Origin: an uncultured Pelagibacteraceae bacterium
GTDB taxonomy: Bacteria > Pseudomonadota > Alphaproteobacteria > Pelagibacterales > Pelagibacteraceae
Length of the DNA stretch: 64,000 nucleotides
Assembly (NCBI GenBank): GCA_902596925.1
Contig: CACJVT010000005.1
Coordinates: 1 to 64,000 of the forward strand
Reading direction: 5' to 3'
The stretch's first letter is position 1. Each line of letters opens with the position of its first letter. This document shows, piece after piece, positions 34,048 to 47,164 of the stretch. The position numbers and the translations under genes were made by a program. A model generated the notes under the pieces. It saw only the letters and a program-made list of their open reading frames with translations. It was not told where the DNA came from and did no database searches.

Positions 34048-35885
34048 TTATTCATGAAAAAAGTTATATATTTTTTTCGCAACTTTTTCTTCAACCCCTT
34101 CCACAGATTTAATTTCATCTAGACTTGCAGACTCAACTGCTCTAGCTGATCCAAAATGGTTTAATAAAGCTCTTTTTCTTATTGAACCTATCCCATCAAT
34201 TTGGTCTAACAGCGATTTACTAATACCCTTCTTCCTTTTTGCTCTATGAGCACTAATTGCAAAACGATGGGACTCATCTCTTATTCTCTGAAGGAAGAAT
34301 AAAGTAGGATCATTTTTAATGAATTTAAATTCCTTCCCATTATGAAAGAAAGTCTCATTTCCACTATTTCTATATTTACCTTTAGCAATTGCAATTATCG
34401 GAATATCATGAAGCCCAAGTTCATTTAGAGTTTCTCTAGCCACTGAATATTGTCCTTTTCCTCCATCTACCATTACTAGATCAGGAAAAGTTAAATAGTT
34501 ATCTTTTTCTTGTATTGCTCTTTTAAATCTTCTATTTAAAACTTCTTTCATCATTCCATAATCATCTTGTTCATTCTTTTTTAGCTTGATGTTAAATTTT
34601 CTATATCTTTTTTTAATAAATCCATCATCACCATAAGCTATCAATGCACCTACACTGTTTGTTCCCTGTATATGACTGTTATCATAAACCTCAATCAGAT
34701 TAATATTGGTCTCTAGATTAAATTTACTTGCTACAGCTTCAAATAATTCCTTATTATTTTGACTTTCATAAAGCTTTCTATTTAAACTCTCTTTAGCGTT
34801 TTTTATTGCTTGGTTAATTACTTTTAATTTTGAACCCTTTTTAGCTATAGATATAGTAACCTGTTTTTTTTTCTTTAAGAGAGAGCGTTTTTTCGATTAA
34901 AACTTTTTCTTTTATCTCTTCAGATAATATTATTGAGGAGGGGACACTTTTATTTTCATAAAATTGTGCAACAAAAGAATTAATTATATTGCTTAAATTC
35001 TCATCGGGATCATGTTTTGGAAAAAAAGATTGATTACCCCAGTTTTGTTTTGACCTATAAAAAAAAACCTGAATACAAGCTTTGCCTGACTCCTTATAAC
35101 CTGCGATTACATCAGCCTCTATAAGATTAGCCTCATTAATTCTTTGAGATGATTGAATAATATTCAATGACTTTATTCGTTCTCTTAAAATTACCGCTTT
35201 TTCAAAATCTAAATTTTCGCTAGCTTTTTCCATCTGCTCCGAGAGGCTTTTTTGTATTTTCCTTGATTTACCAGAAACAAACTCAATAGCATCATCAACA
35301 GTCTTTTTATATTCCTCACTTTCTATGTAACCAACGCATGGGCCAGAGCATCTCTTAATTTGGTATAAAATACATGGTCGTTCTCTATTTTTGAAAACAG
35401 TATCATCACAAACTCTAAGATGAAATATTTTTTTGGATCATTTTAATTGTCCAGTTAGCTGATCCAGCAGATGCAAAAGGTCCAAAATAAAAACCTTCAG
35501 TAGTTTTTTTTCCTCTGTGTCTTTTTATTTGTGGCCATTTATCTTTGTTGCCAATGAATATAAAAGGAAAAGATTTATCATCTCTTAGTAAAATATTAAA
35601 TTTTGGTTTATATTTTTTGATTAAATTTGCTTCCAGAAGTAAAGCTTCACTTTCATTAGATGTAGTTGTGATCTCCAATTTTCTAGTTTGTGACAACATT
35701 CTTTCGGTTCTAATAATATGGTTTTTTTCAGCTACATAACTTTTAAGCCTATTTGGTAAATTTTTGGCTTTACCAACATAAAGAATTTCTTCTTTTTCAT
35801 TCAACATCCTATAAACACCAGGAAGTTTTGGGATTAAGGGCAGTTCTTTTTTTATTATTTCTTTTCCAATATCAGAACTTATCAT
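34048..35885 (-). pseudogene. uvrC: UvrC excinuclease subunit, interrupted by two +1 frameshifts at A-tracts
   Basis: UvrC makes both incisions in nucleotide excision repair. A continuous UvrC can be read only by changing frame twice. The N-terminal GIY-YIG domain ([18 protein letters not shown]) runs to a 7-A tract at 35428-35434, where dropping one A restores QKIFHLRVC. The middle part (KRCSGPC, UVR motif [15 protein letters not shown]) runs to a 9-A tract at 34864-34872, where dropping one A restores [12 protein letters not shown]. The C-terminal part has [17 protein letters not shown] and helix-hairpin-helix repeats. The repaired protein is about 611 residues, full length for the family, with no other stop. 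The start overlaps folB by 14 bp. It may be a pseudogene, a slippage-rescued gene or homopolymer sequencing error. Confidence 0.88.
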
Positions 35886-36297
35886 GACTTCTCTTTTTGG
35901 TAATTTGAATACCAACAGATGAGCATTCTTTTAAAATCTCTAATTTTTCAATTTTGAGCATTATCTTAGCAATTCTTTTATCTTTAAATAATTCGTCAAA
36001 AACAGCCTCTGCAAGAGTTTCTAGAAAGTTATAATGTTTTTTCTTAACCAGTTTTCTTATCAGCTTAACAATAGTTCCATAATTAACTATTGATTTTAAA
36101 TCTTTATCATTTGACGGTTTTTTATCTTGATAATCTATTTCAAGGCTAAATTTTACTTTTTGAGCATTTTCTCTTTCAAAATCATAATATCCAAGTTTTA
36201 AATCCAGTATTAACTCGTTTATAAGGATCTTTTTTTCATAATTGAAAAGAGATTTTCCTTTATCAATTTTTACAATCTTAAAATTATTTTTTTTCAT
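35872..36297 (-). CDS. folB: Dihydroneopterin aldolase FolB
   Basis: FolB cleaves dihydroneopterin to hydroxymethyl-dihydropterin in folate synthesis. The 141-residue protein has the tunnelling-fold pattern [26 protein letters not shown] near residue 29, a catalytic-region [33 protein letters not shown] and a late [21 protein letters not shown]. The N-terminal 25 residues are an extra basic stretch. It overlaps the SDR gene upstream by 4 nt and uvrC downstream by 14 bp. The pairing with a pteridine-reductase-like SDR supports a pterin role. Confidence 0.85.
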   Translation of the reverse strand: MKKNNFKIVKIDKGKSLFNYEKKILINELILDLKLGYYDFERENAQKVKFSLEIDYQDKKPSNDKDLKSIVNYGTIVKLIRKLVKKKHYNFLETLAEAVFDELFKDKRIAKIMLKIEKLEILKECSSVGIQITKKRSHDKF

Positions 36298-37046
36298 TCC
36301 TTACCTAGAACATCTGGTGTTTGCCAGTTTAAACTTTGGCCACTATCAATGGCCAGCACTTGACCTGTAATAGATCTGCTTTTTATAAAAAAGTCAACAG
36401 CATTACAAATTTCATTAACATCAACCTGTCTTTTTAAAGGAGTAGCAAGATATTGTTTTTTAAAATGTTTTTCAGACTGTCTTTGATTTTTTATAGTAGG
36501 TCCTGGGGCAATACCATTTACCCTTATTTTAGGAGAAAGACTCATAGCACTAGTTTTTGTCAAAGTATAAAGACCAGATTTACTTATAGTGTAAGAAAAG
36601 AAATATGGAGTTAATTTAAAAATTCTTTGATCAATAATATTAATAATATTGTTATTATTTCCTCTAATATTTTTGGAAAATTCTTTAGTTAAAAGTGCAG
36701 GTGCTTTCAAATTGATTGATATATGTTTTTCCCAACTTTTATTATTAAAATTTGCTAATTTATCATTTTCAAATAATGAAGCATTATTAACAAGACAGTC
36801 AAAATATTTTAATTTAGATTTTGCTAATTTGATAATTTTGATAATATCTTTTTCTTTACTTAAATCACCTTTGGCCAAATAAACTTTAGCTCCATAATAC
36901 TCTAATTTTTTTTTGAGATTTTCTGCTTTAGATTTTGATTTATTAAAATGAAGAACTAACTCTTTATTTGGACCTAAAAGTTTTTTTGCAATTGCTGCAC
37001 CAATTCTTGTTGCTCCACCTGTGATGATTATTTTGCGTGCTTCCAT
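36294..37046 (-). CDS. Short-chain dehydrogenase/reductase, pteridine-reductase (FolM)-like
   Basis: This 250-residue SDR has the cofactor motif TGGATRIGAAIAKKL. The TGxxxRxG form with arginine is typical of pteridine reductases (PTR1, FolM), which use NADPH. The catalytic set is visible as NNAS (near residue 88), the serine-position segment INIIDQRIF and YTISKSG (Tyr-x3-Lys). In PTR1-type enzymes an Asp commonly replaces the SDR serine (here DQ), which fits. The overlap with folB supports a pterin substrate, for example reduction of dihydrofolate or dihydromonapterin. A general SDR of other function cannot be excluded. Confidence 0.75.
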   Translation of the reverse strand: MEARKIIITGGATRIGAAIAKKLLGPNKELVLHFNKSKSKAENLKKKLEYYGAKVYLAKGDLSKEKDIIKIIKLAKSKLKYFDCLVNNASLFENDKLANFNNKSWEKHISINLKAPALLTKEFSKNIRGNNNNIINIIDQRIFKLTPYFFSYTISKSGLYTLTKTSAMSLSPKIRVNGIAPGPTIKNQRQSEKHFKKQYLATPLKRQVDVNEICNAVDFFIKSRSITGQVLAIDSGQSLNWQTPDVLGKE

Positions 37047-37137
37047 TTTTTATCTTTTTTTTTTGTAACTTTTGTACCAGGCATACCCATAGTGGATCTT
37101 CCTTTGGGATAAAGTTTATTTTTAACATCATACTGTC

Positions 37138-40428
<3,291 letters not shown>

Positions 40429-41376
40429 TTATTTTTGATTTAAAATTTTTTTTGCTGGGATTGTTCTTTTAATCCAATTATTTGGAATAGAATTAATACC
40501 TTTTAAAGCCGCAAAATATGCTCCAGTAAAATTTGCTCTTGAACAATTGCAACCACCTGCCTTTATTGTTTTTAAAATAGCATCTTTATAATTTTTTGAA
40601 TTAATAATTGTATATATTGAGCTGTTAAAAGTTCCTGGATAGCTACAAGCCATACCTAGTTTCTTTATCGTAGTTGTATCAAACTTTGTTTGAAATTTTC
40701 TTATTTTTTTAATGTCATTAACGATTCCTTTAAAAAAAGAATTTCTATTGAATTTTTTTGTGAATTCTTTAATTGGGTCCTCAGATCCCTTTAACGCAAA
40801 ATCTATTAAATAAAATTTTGCCATAGCATATTTAAAACTTATTTTTGAGACTGTTACAATTTTGAAAATTTTTTCTAAACTTTTAAAATCAAAGCCATAG
40901 AGAAAATACGGAAGAGTAGCACAAAAACCATCTGACTCATTAACTTTTACACCACCAGAGATCTTCTTTTTTAATTTGATATTTTTTACCGTCTCAATAA
41001 TATTTTGATGTATCCATGGTCCCCTGACTATACCTCTCCAGTCTTTGACTTTTTTATATTTAGATCTCAGTTTTAAATTTTTCCAATATTTACTTCCAGG
41101 GCCAAAGTTTTTAAGGATATTTTTTTTAAAACGTTTCTCTATATTTTCGTGTCCATCTAATAGTGTGTGAAACATCACTTGGCTAATTTCATTGTAACCA
41201 GAGACTTTCCCAGTTTTGATATTATAGAAGGGACTTCTATTCTTTTTTAAGAAAGAAAAGTCTTTTTTTCCTTTAATATAAATACTTAATTTTTTTTGAT
41301 TATATACCCAATGTAATGGTCTGGCTGCTGCATCTGCCACTGTAGCGCCCAAGAAAACATGAAGATTATTTTTCAC
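40429..41376 (-). CDS. ADP-ribosylglycohydrolase superfamily protein with altered metal motif
   Basis: The protein (315 residues from GTG at 41374-41376) resembles the ADP-ribosylglycohydrolase / J1-crystallin group. Its N-terminal block GATVADAAARPLHWVYN matches that clade's GAxxADAAxxxxHWxY. Its C-terminal block is AGGCNCSRANFTGAYFAALKGINSIPNNW, where active glycohydrolases have GGDTDT and the crystallin-like clade has GGDNCxR. Here the metal-binding aspartate is a cysteine, giving C-x-C. I see no TDDT motif near the N-terminus. The start codon is not certain; TTG at 41404-41406 would overlap trxB. It follows trxB by 1 nt. Hydrolase activity is doubtful, and the function is unknown. Confidence 0.72.
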   Translation of the reverse strand: MKNNLHVFLGATVADAAARPLHWVYNQKKLSIYIKGKKDFSFLKKNRSPFYNIKTGKVSGYNEISQVMFHTLLDGHENIEKRFKKNILKNFGPGSKYWKNLKLRSKYKKVKDWRGIVRGPWIHQNIIETVKNIKLKKKISGGVKVNESDGFCATLPYFLYGFDFKSLEKIFKIVTVSKISFKYAMAKFYLIDFALKGSEDPIKEFTKKFNRNSFFKGIVNDIKKIRKFQTKFDTTTIKKLGMACSYPGTFNSSIYTIINSKNYKDAILKTIKAGGCNCSRANFTGAYFAALKGINSIPNNWIKRTIPAKKILNQK

Positions 41377-41377
41377 T

Positions 41378-42322
41378 TTAATGAGATAAAAACTTTTCAG
41401 CCTCAAGTGCTGCCATACATCCCATACCAGCAGCAGTTACCGCTTGCCTAAATGTTTTATCTTTTACGTCCCCAGCTGCATAAACACCTGGTACATTAGT
41501 CTCTGTTGAATCTGGTTTTGTTATCAAATAACCCTCATTATCCATACTAAGTTGATCTTTAAATAATTGCGTTGCAGGGTCATGACCAATAGCAATGAAA
41601 ACACCGTCTAATTTTATTTCATCAATTTTATTTGTTTTCACATTCTTAACTTTAATTCCTTTAACATTTTTTGGATCTTTATTTCCAATTACATCCTCAA
41701 CAACTGTATCCCAAATGATTTCAATTTTTTTATTTTCCATAAGTTTTTTTTGAAGCATTTTTTCAGCTCTTAAACTATCTCTTCTGTGAATTAATTTTAC
41801 TTTTGACGCAAATTTTGTAAGAAACATTGCTTCCTCAACAGCCGCATTACCTCCACCTACAACAGCAACTTCCTTATCTTTAAAGAAAAAACCATCACAT
41901 GTTGCACATGCCGATACACCAAATCCTCTGAACTCTTGTTCAGATTTAATATTTAACCATCTAGCTTGTGCACCTGTGGAAATTATTATGCTATCAGCAG
42001 TATATTTTTGACCAGTGTCACCTACAGCCTCAAACGGTGTTGTTTTTAAGTTTACTGAACTTATATGATCTTCAATCATTTCTGTTCCAACTGCTTTTGC
42101 TTGTTCTTTCATTTGATCCATAAGCCATGGACCTTGAATAACATCAGCAAATCCAGGAAAGTTTTCAACATCTGTTGTTGTGGTTAATTGGCCTCCAGGC
42201 TCCGCCCCATAAACTAAAATTGGATTCAACATTGCTCTCGCGGCATAAACCGCAGCAGTGTATCCAGCAGGACCAGACCCAATTATTAACACTTTTGTGT
42301 GTTTAGTTGGATTTTGACTCAT
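41378..42322 (-). CDS. trxB: Thioredoxin reductase
   Basis: TrxB reduces thioredoxin with NADPH through FAD and a redox-active disulfide. The 314-residue protein has the FAD motif IGSGPAGYTAAVYAARA, the active-site CATCDG (near residue 143), the NADPH motif VVGGGNAAVEEAMFL and the C-terminal FAD block VYAAGDVKDKTFRQAVTAAGMGCMAA. The length is typical. It is divergent from the ELM1-like gene by 21 nt and directly followed by the glycohydrolase-like gene, so the two are probably co-transcribed. Confidence 0.96.
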   Translation of the reverse strand: MSQNPTKHTKVLIIGSGPAGYTAAVYAARAMLNPILVYGAEPGGQLTTTTDVENFPGFADVIQGPWLMDQMKEQAKAVGTEMIEDHISSVNLKTTPFEAVGDTGQKYTADSIIISTGAQARWLNIKSEQEFRGFGVSACATCDGFFFKDKEVAVVGGGNAAVEEAMFLTKFASKVKLIHRRDSLRAEKMLQKKLMENKKIEIIWDTVVEDVIGNKDPKNVKGIKVKNVKTNKIDEIKLDGVFIAIGHDPATQLFKDQLSMDNEGYLITKPDSTETNVPGVYAAGDVKDKTFRQAVTAAGMGCMAALEAEKFLSH

Positions 42323-42343
42323 ATGAAAGCTATATAGTGATAA

Positions 42344-43294
42344 ATGACTAAATTAAAAGGTTTATTATTGACCGAGGGTATGCATGGCATGATTAGCCAA
42401 GTTGAGGGGCTTGCGAAAGCTCTTAATCTTGAATTTATACACGAAAAAATTGAACTAAATAATTTTTGGAAAATGATTCCTCCAAAATTAACACCCGTAA
42501 AAGATTTTGTTTTCAAAAATAATATATCAGAAAAATTTAATGTAGTAATTTCATGTGGGAGAAAAAGTGTTGTCCCATCCATCTTTTTAAAAAAAAAATT
42601 TGGAAGTAAAATTATGAACATTCATATTCAAGATCCAAAAGTATCATTAAATAATTTTGATTTTGTTATTGCGCCAGAGCACGACGGTCTTAAGGGAAAA
42701 AATGTTCTTAAAACCAAAGGAGCAATTCATTATCTTACCAAAAAAGAGTTAGAGGAAAATGTTAATTATTTAAAACCTAGAATCAAAAAAGAAAAAGTAA
42801 TTGTGTTTATCGCTGGTGGTCCAAATAAGTATTATGATTTTAATGATGAAATAATTGAGGAAATTTTTGTTAAAACCAAAAAAAATTTCATAAATCAAGG
42901 TTATCAGCTAATTTTTATACCTTCAATGAGAACACCACAAAGAATTATAGATAAAGCTCGAAATTTTTTTGATGATGATCAGATTATAATTCAAGATATT
43001 GATAAGAAAGCCTATTTGTCATCACTTAAACTAGCTAATCATATTATTGTAACTTGTGACTCTATTTCTATGATATCTGAGGCAGCTATGTCGGGGAGAC
43101 CAATATATGTGGCTCAAATGCCAGCTATTAAAAAAAATATTCGTTTCAAAAAATTTTTTGAGCTTTTTAAATCCCTAGAAATAATTAAAAACTTAGGGGA
43201 CGGAGTAGAAGAATGGAATTATAAAAAACTTAATGAAACTGATAGAATATCGGGATATATAGAGAAACAATTTAAAGATTATGACTTTTCTTAA
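42344..43294 (+). CDS. ELM1-like (DUF1022) protein
   Basis: The 316-residue protein matches the family named after plant mitochondrial fission protein ELM1, which is widespread in Alphaproteobacteria. Visible family features are the N-terminal GMHGMISQVEGLAKAL, VVISCGRKSVVPSIFLKKKFG, HIQDPKVSLNNFDFVIAPEHDG, FIAGGPNKYYDF, FIPSMRTPQR and VTCDSISMISEAAMSGRPIY. The layout is that of a GT-B glycosyltransferase-like fold, but no enzymatic activity is established for the family as far as I know. It overlaps the following oxygenase gene by 14 bp, so the two are very likely co-translated. Confidence 0.85.
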   Translation: MTKLKGLLLTEGMHGMISQVEGLAKALNLEFIHEKIELNNFWKMIPPKLTPVKDFVFKNNISEKFNVVISCGRKSVVPSIFLKKKFGSKIMNIHIQDPKVSLNNFDFVIAPEHDGLKGKNVLKTKGAIHYLTKKELEENVNYLKPRIKKEKVIVFIAGGPNKYYDFNDEIIEEIFVKTKKNFINQGYQLIFIPSMRTPQRIIDKARNFFDDDQIIIQDIDKKAYLSSLKLANHIIVTCDSISMISEAAMSGRPIYVAQMPAIKKNIRFKKFFELFKSLEIIKNLGDGVEEWNYKKLNETDRISGYIEKQFKDYDFS

Positions 43295-43943
43295 TTCTAT
43301 ATTGAAAAACTCAAAAAAGTATGAATTCCCATTTAATCACTGGGAATATAATAATGCTTTAAGTGAAGAAGCTATTAAAGAAATAGAAGGTGCAGACATT
43401 CCCGATGTAAGCAAACATAATCTCAATTATGATGGTACAAGAGCAATTGATGGTGGTGCCGCCGAATTTAGAGAAGGCATAGCTTCAGGCGGTAAGGCTA
43501 TAAAATTTAGATGTTTTGTTACAAAAGAAAATGCTTCTCAATTTCCGCATTTAGTAAAATTTATTAATGAACTTCAATCTAAAGAAACATGCGAAACGAT
43601 CTCCAAAATGATTAATAAAGATTTATCCGGCTCATATGTCAGACTTGAAGTTATTTGTGATCGTGAAGGTTTTTGGTTAAAGCCTCATTGTGACATTAAA
43701 GAAAAATTAATGTCAGGACTTATTTTTGTAAATAATGCAAATGAATCAGAGGAACTAGGCACTGATTTTTATAATGAAAAATTAGAAAAAGTTAAAACAG
43801 TTCCCTACAAACATAATTATGGTTATTTATTTACAAGTGGTCCAAATACATGGCACGGAATGGAAAAGAAAAAAATTGTTAAAGAAAGACGATGTATTCA
43901 AGTCAATTATGTTACATTTAAAACTGATTGGAAGGTTGATTAA
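43281..43943 (+). CDS. 2-oxoglutarate/Fe(II)-dependent oxygenase-like protein
   Basis: The 220-residue protein has the double-stranded beta-helix metal triad. HxD appears in [11 protein letters not shown] (near residue 134), a distal His in [11 protein letters not shown] (near 193), and a 2-oxoglutarate-binding Arg candidate follows in [10 protein letters not shown]. The family hydroxylates proteins, nucleotides, lipids or sugars; the substrate here cannot be told. It has no signal peptide, so it acts in the cytoplasm. It starts within the ELM1-like gene and its stop shares a 4-nt TTAA overlap with carB on the other strand. Confidence 0.75.
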   Translation: MTFLNSILKNSKKYEFPFNHWEYNNALSEEAIKEIEGADIPDVSKHNLNYDGTRAIDGGAAEFREGIASGGKAIKFRCFVTKENASQFPHLVKFINELQSKETCETISKMINKDLSGSYVRLEVICDREGFWLKPHCDIKEKLMSGLIFVNNANESEELGTDFYNEKLEKVKTVPYKHNYGYLFTSGPNTWHGMEKKKIVKERRCIQVNYVTFKTDWKVD

Positions 43944-46900
43944 ATATTTTGTAGAGACGTCACCTCTAATTTTTTCGTTTTAAGTGATTTAATACCCTCA
44001 ATACATGCAAGTGCTGTTGACATATTTGTGCAGTAGGGCACTTTATTTTTAAGTGTTGCTCTTCTTAAAGCAATAGCATCGTTTAATCTATGTTCGGTGT
44101 TACCTCCGCCAGTATTAATTACTAAAGCTATTTTTTTGGAGTCAAGAATATCAACGATATGAGGTGAACCACTACTTACCTTATTAATAATCTTACACCT
44201 CATGCCATGTTTTTTAATGTATTCAGCTGTTCCTTTTGTAGCGCACAAATGGAATTTTAGTTTCAAGAGTTCTTTTGCAAGCCCTAAACCTTCATCTTTA
44301 TGAGAATCTTTTAATGATAAAAAAGCTAGTCCATTTGTAGGTAACGAATTAGACGATGCTATCTGGCTTTTTGCGTATGCCATTCCAAAATTTTTGTCAA
44401 ATCCCATCACCTCTCCAGTTGATTTCATTTCTGGACCTAACAATAAATCACTGTTTGGAAATTTATTAAACGGAAAAACAGCCTCTTTCACGGCAAACAT
44501 TCCTTTAGATTTATCTTTTAAATTAAATTTTGAAAGTTTTTCACCAGCCATAACTCTCGAGGCTATCTTTGCCAATGGTATCCCTTTAGCTTTTGATACA
44601 AATGGAACAGTCCGACTAGCTCTTGGATTTACTTCAATAACAAAAATTTCATCTTTCTTTATTGCAAATTGAACATTCATGAAACCTTTTACTTTCAGAG
44701 CCAGGGCTAAATTTTTTGTTTGTTTCTCAATTTCTTTTAGTAAAAAGGGTTTTATGGAAACAGGCGGTAAGCTGCAAGCCGAGTCTCCAGAATGAATTCC
44801 TGCTTCCTCTATATGCTGCATGATGCCAGCCACATGTACTTCTTTACCGTCGGATATAGCATCAACATCCACTTCCATTGCATGATCTAAAAATTTATCA
44901 ATAAGAATTGGATTTTTCTCTGCTGCTTTAAAGGCTTCCTCTACAAAATTTTTTAATTGGCTTTTTTCGTAAACAATTTCCATTGCCCTTCCTCCAAGAA
45001 CATAAGACGGTCTAACCATTAAAGGCAAACCAATTTTTTCAGATATTTCAATTGCTTGTTTAAAATTTTTTGCAATTCCACTTTCAGCTTGATTTAAATT
45101 TAATTTTTCTAAAAGTTTTCTAAATCTATCTCTATCTTCTGCTAGATCTATAGATGAGTATTGAGTTCCCAAAATTGGGAGATTATTATCATGTAAAAAT
45201 TTTGCTAATTTAATTGGAGTTTGACCACCAAATTGCGTAATAATGCCGACTAAATTACCCTTATCCTTTTCTCTCTTTATAATGTTGAAAACATATTCTT
45301 CCTTTAAAGGCTCAAAGTATAATCTATCGCTAGTGTCATAATCTGTTGAGACAGTCTCAGGATTACAATTAACCATAACAGTCTCAAAATCAGCAGCCTT
45401 TAAGGCAAAACTGGCTTGACAACAGCAATAATCAAATTCTATTCCTTGTCCTATTCTATTGGGCCCTCCACCTAATATTATAATTTTTTTCTTAACACTC
45501 GGGTCAGCTTCACACTCTGAATTTATTGAAAAATTTCTTTGATATGTTGAGTACATGTATGGTGTAAAGGATTTGAATTCTGCAGCACAAGTATCAACTT
45601 TTTTAAATACTGGTAAAATTTTAAGTGCGGTCCTTTTTTTTCTCACAATGTCTTCAGATAAATTTGATAGCTCAGAAAGCTTTTTATCTGAAAAGCCTAT
45701 TGATTTTATTTGGTTAAAATCATCAAAATTTTTAGGTAATCCATTGTTTTTGATCTTAATTTCATTCTCTATTATTTCCTTAATTTGGTTTAAGAACCAC
45801 GGGTCAATTTTTGATAAATTATAAATTCTTTTAAGCTTGATTTTTTTTCTCATTGCTTCAGCAACAAGTAAGATTTTATTTGGAATATTTTCTTTTAGTT
45901 TTTTTTCAATTTGTCTTTTATTTAGATTAAATATTCTGTCTAATCCTGAAAAGCCAGTCTCAAGAGAAACCAATGCTTTTTGAAGAGACTCTTTAAAGTT
46001 TCTCCCTATTGCCATTGCTTCCCCAACTGATTTCATTGATGTACCTAAAATTGCTGGAGAAGTTGAAAACTTTTCAAAAGTAAATCTTGGAATTTTGGTT
46101 ACTACATAATCTATACTTGGTTCAAATGATGCTGGAGTAACTTTAGTAATTTCATTTTTTAATTCATCCAATGTATAGCCGACCGCAAGTTTTGCAGCAA
46201 CTTTTGCGATTGGAAACCCAGTTGCTTTTGATGCAAGGGCTGATGATCTTGATACTCTAGGGTTCATCTCAATTATTACCATTCGCCCATTTTTAGGATT
46301 TATTGCAAATTGAACATTTGAACCACCTGTCTCAACTCCAATTTTTCTCAAACATGCAATAGAAGCATTTCGCATTACTTGATATTCTTTGTCAGTTAAT
46401 GTCAATGCAGGAGCAACTGTAACCGAGTCTCCTGTATGTATTCCCATTGGATCTACATTTTCTATTGAACAAATAATTATACAATTATCTTTTTTATCTC
46501 TTACAACCTCCATTTCAAATTCTTTCCAACCCTCTAAGCATTCCTCCACAAGCACTTGGCTCACCGGAGACTCGTGTAAACCATTTTTAACAATTTTTAG
46601 GTAATCCTTTTTATTTTTTGCTATCCCTCCTCCTAAACCTCCAAGCGTAAAAGCTGGTCTAATTATCGCTGGCAAACCAATTTTATTCAAAACTTTTGAT
46701 GCTTGATTTACATTGTTTACGATTTCAGATTTTGGAAGATCCAAACCAATATCAATCATGTTTTTTCTAAATTTCTTTCTATCTTCCGCATTGGAAATGG
46801 CTTTTGAATTTGCGCCTATTAATTCAATTTTATATTTTTTTAGAATTCCTTTTTTCTCCGCATCCATTGCAAGGTTAAGAGCAGTTTGGCCACCCATGGT

Positions 46901-47164
46901 TGGAAGAATTGCATCTGGTTTTTCTTTTTTGAGAATTTTTTCTAAAACTTCCAAAGTAATAGGCTCAATATAAGTTTTATCAGCAACATCTGGATCTGTC
47001 ATAATTGTTGCTGGATTTGAATTAATTAAAACAACCTTATAGCCCTCATCTTTTAATGCCTTACAAGCCTGGGTGCCTGAATAATCAAATTCACAAGCTT
47101 GGCCAATGATAATTGGTCCAGCACCTACAACTAAAATTTTTTTAAGATCTTTTCTTTTTGGCAT
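43940..47164 (-). CDS. carB: Carbamoyl phosphate synthase large subunit
   Basis: CarB joins bicarbonate, ammonia from CarA and two ATP into carbamoyl phosphate for arginine and pyrimidine synthesis. The 1074-residue protein has the two homologous ATP-grasp halves, each opening with a [17 protein letters not shown] or [17 protein letters not shown] block. Each half has a glycine-rich ATP-binding segment ([12 protein letters not shown] and [13 protein letters not shown]). A C-terminal MGS-fold regulatory domain follows (about 940-1074). The length is full. Its start overlaps carA by 23 bp. Confidence 0.97.
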   Translation of the reverse strand: MPKRKDLKKILVVGAGPIIIGQACEFDYSGTQACKALKDEGYKVVLINSNPATIMTDPDVADKTYIEPITLEVLEKILKKEKPDAILPTMGGQTALNLAMDAEKKGILKKYKIELIGANSKAISNAEDRKKFRKNMIDIGLDLPKSEIVNNVNQASKVLNKIGLPAIIRPAFTLGGLGGGIAKNKKDYLKIVKNGLHESPVSQVLVEECLEGWKEFEMEVVRDKKDNCIIICSIENVDPMGIHTGDSVTVAPALTLTDKEYQVMRNASIACLRKIGVETGGSNVQFAINPKNGRMVIIEMNPRVSRSSALASKATGFPIAKVAAKLAVGYTLDELKNEITKVTPASFEPSIDYVVTKIPRFTFEKFSTSPAILGTSMKSVGEAMAIGRNFKESLQKALVSLETGFSGLDRIFNLNKRQIEKKLKENIPNKILLVAEAMRKKIKLKRIYNLSKIDPWFLNQIKEIIENEIKIKNNGLPKNFDDFNQIKSIGFSDKKLSELSNLSEDIVRKKRTALKILPVFKKVDTCAAEFKSFTPYMYSTYQRNFSINSECEADPSVKKKIIILGGGPNRIGQGIEFDYCCCQASFALKAADFETVMVNCNPETVSTDYDTSDRLYFEPLKEEYVFNIIKREKDKGNLVGIITQFGGQTPIKLAKFLHDNNLPILGTQYSSIDLAEDRDRFRKLLEKLNLNQAESGIAKNFKQAIEISEKIGLPLMVRPSYVLGGRAMEIVYEKSQLKNFVEEAFKAAEKNPILIDKFLDHAMEVDVDAISDGKEVHVAGIMQHIEEAGIHSGDSACSLPPVSIKPFLLKEIEKQTKNLALALKVKGFMNVQFAIKKDEIFVIEVNPRASRTVPFVSKAKGIPLAKIASRVMAGEKLSKFNLKDKSKGMFAVKEAVFPFNKFPNSDLLLGPEMKSTGEVMGFDKNFGMAYAKSQIASSNSLPTNGLAFLSLKDSHKDEGLGLAKELLKLKFHLCATKGTAEYIKKHGMRCKIINKVSSGSPHIVDILDSKKIALVINTGGGNTEHRLNDAIALRRATLKNKVPYCTNMSTALACIEGIKSLKTKKLEVTSLQNI

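Noticed and set aside
37047-37137. A 20-codon minus-strand frame (MGMPGTKVTKKKDKKWKHAK) in the uvrB-SDR gap, overlapping the SDR start
   Set aside because: It is too short, has no ribosome binding site and no recognised relatives, and lysine-rich short frames are common by chance in this composition. The gap otherwise shows nothing I can support.
42319-42621. A 100-residue minus-strand frame opposite the ELM1-like gene
   Set aside because: It is antisense to a well-supported coding sequence, has no motif and overlaps the trxB start.
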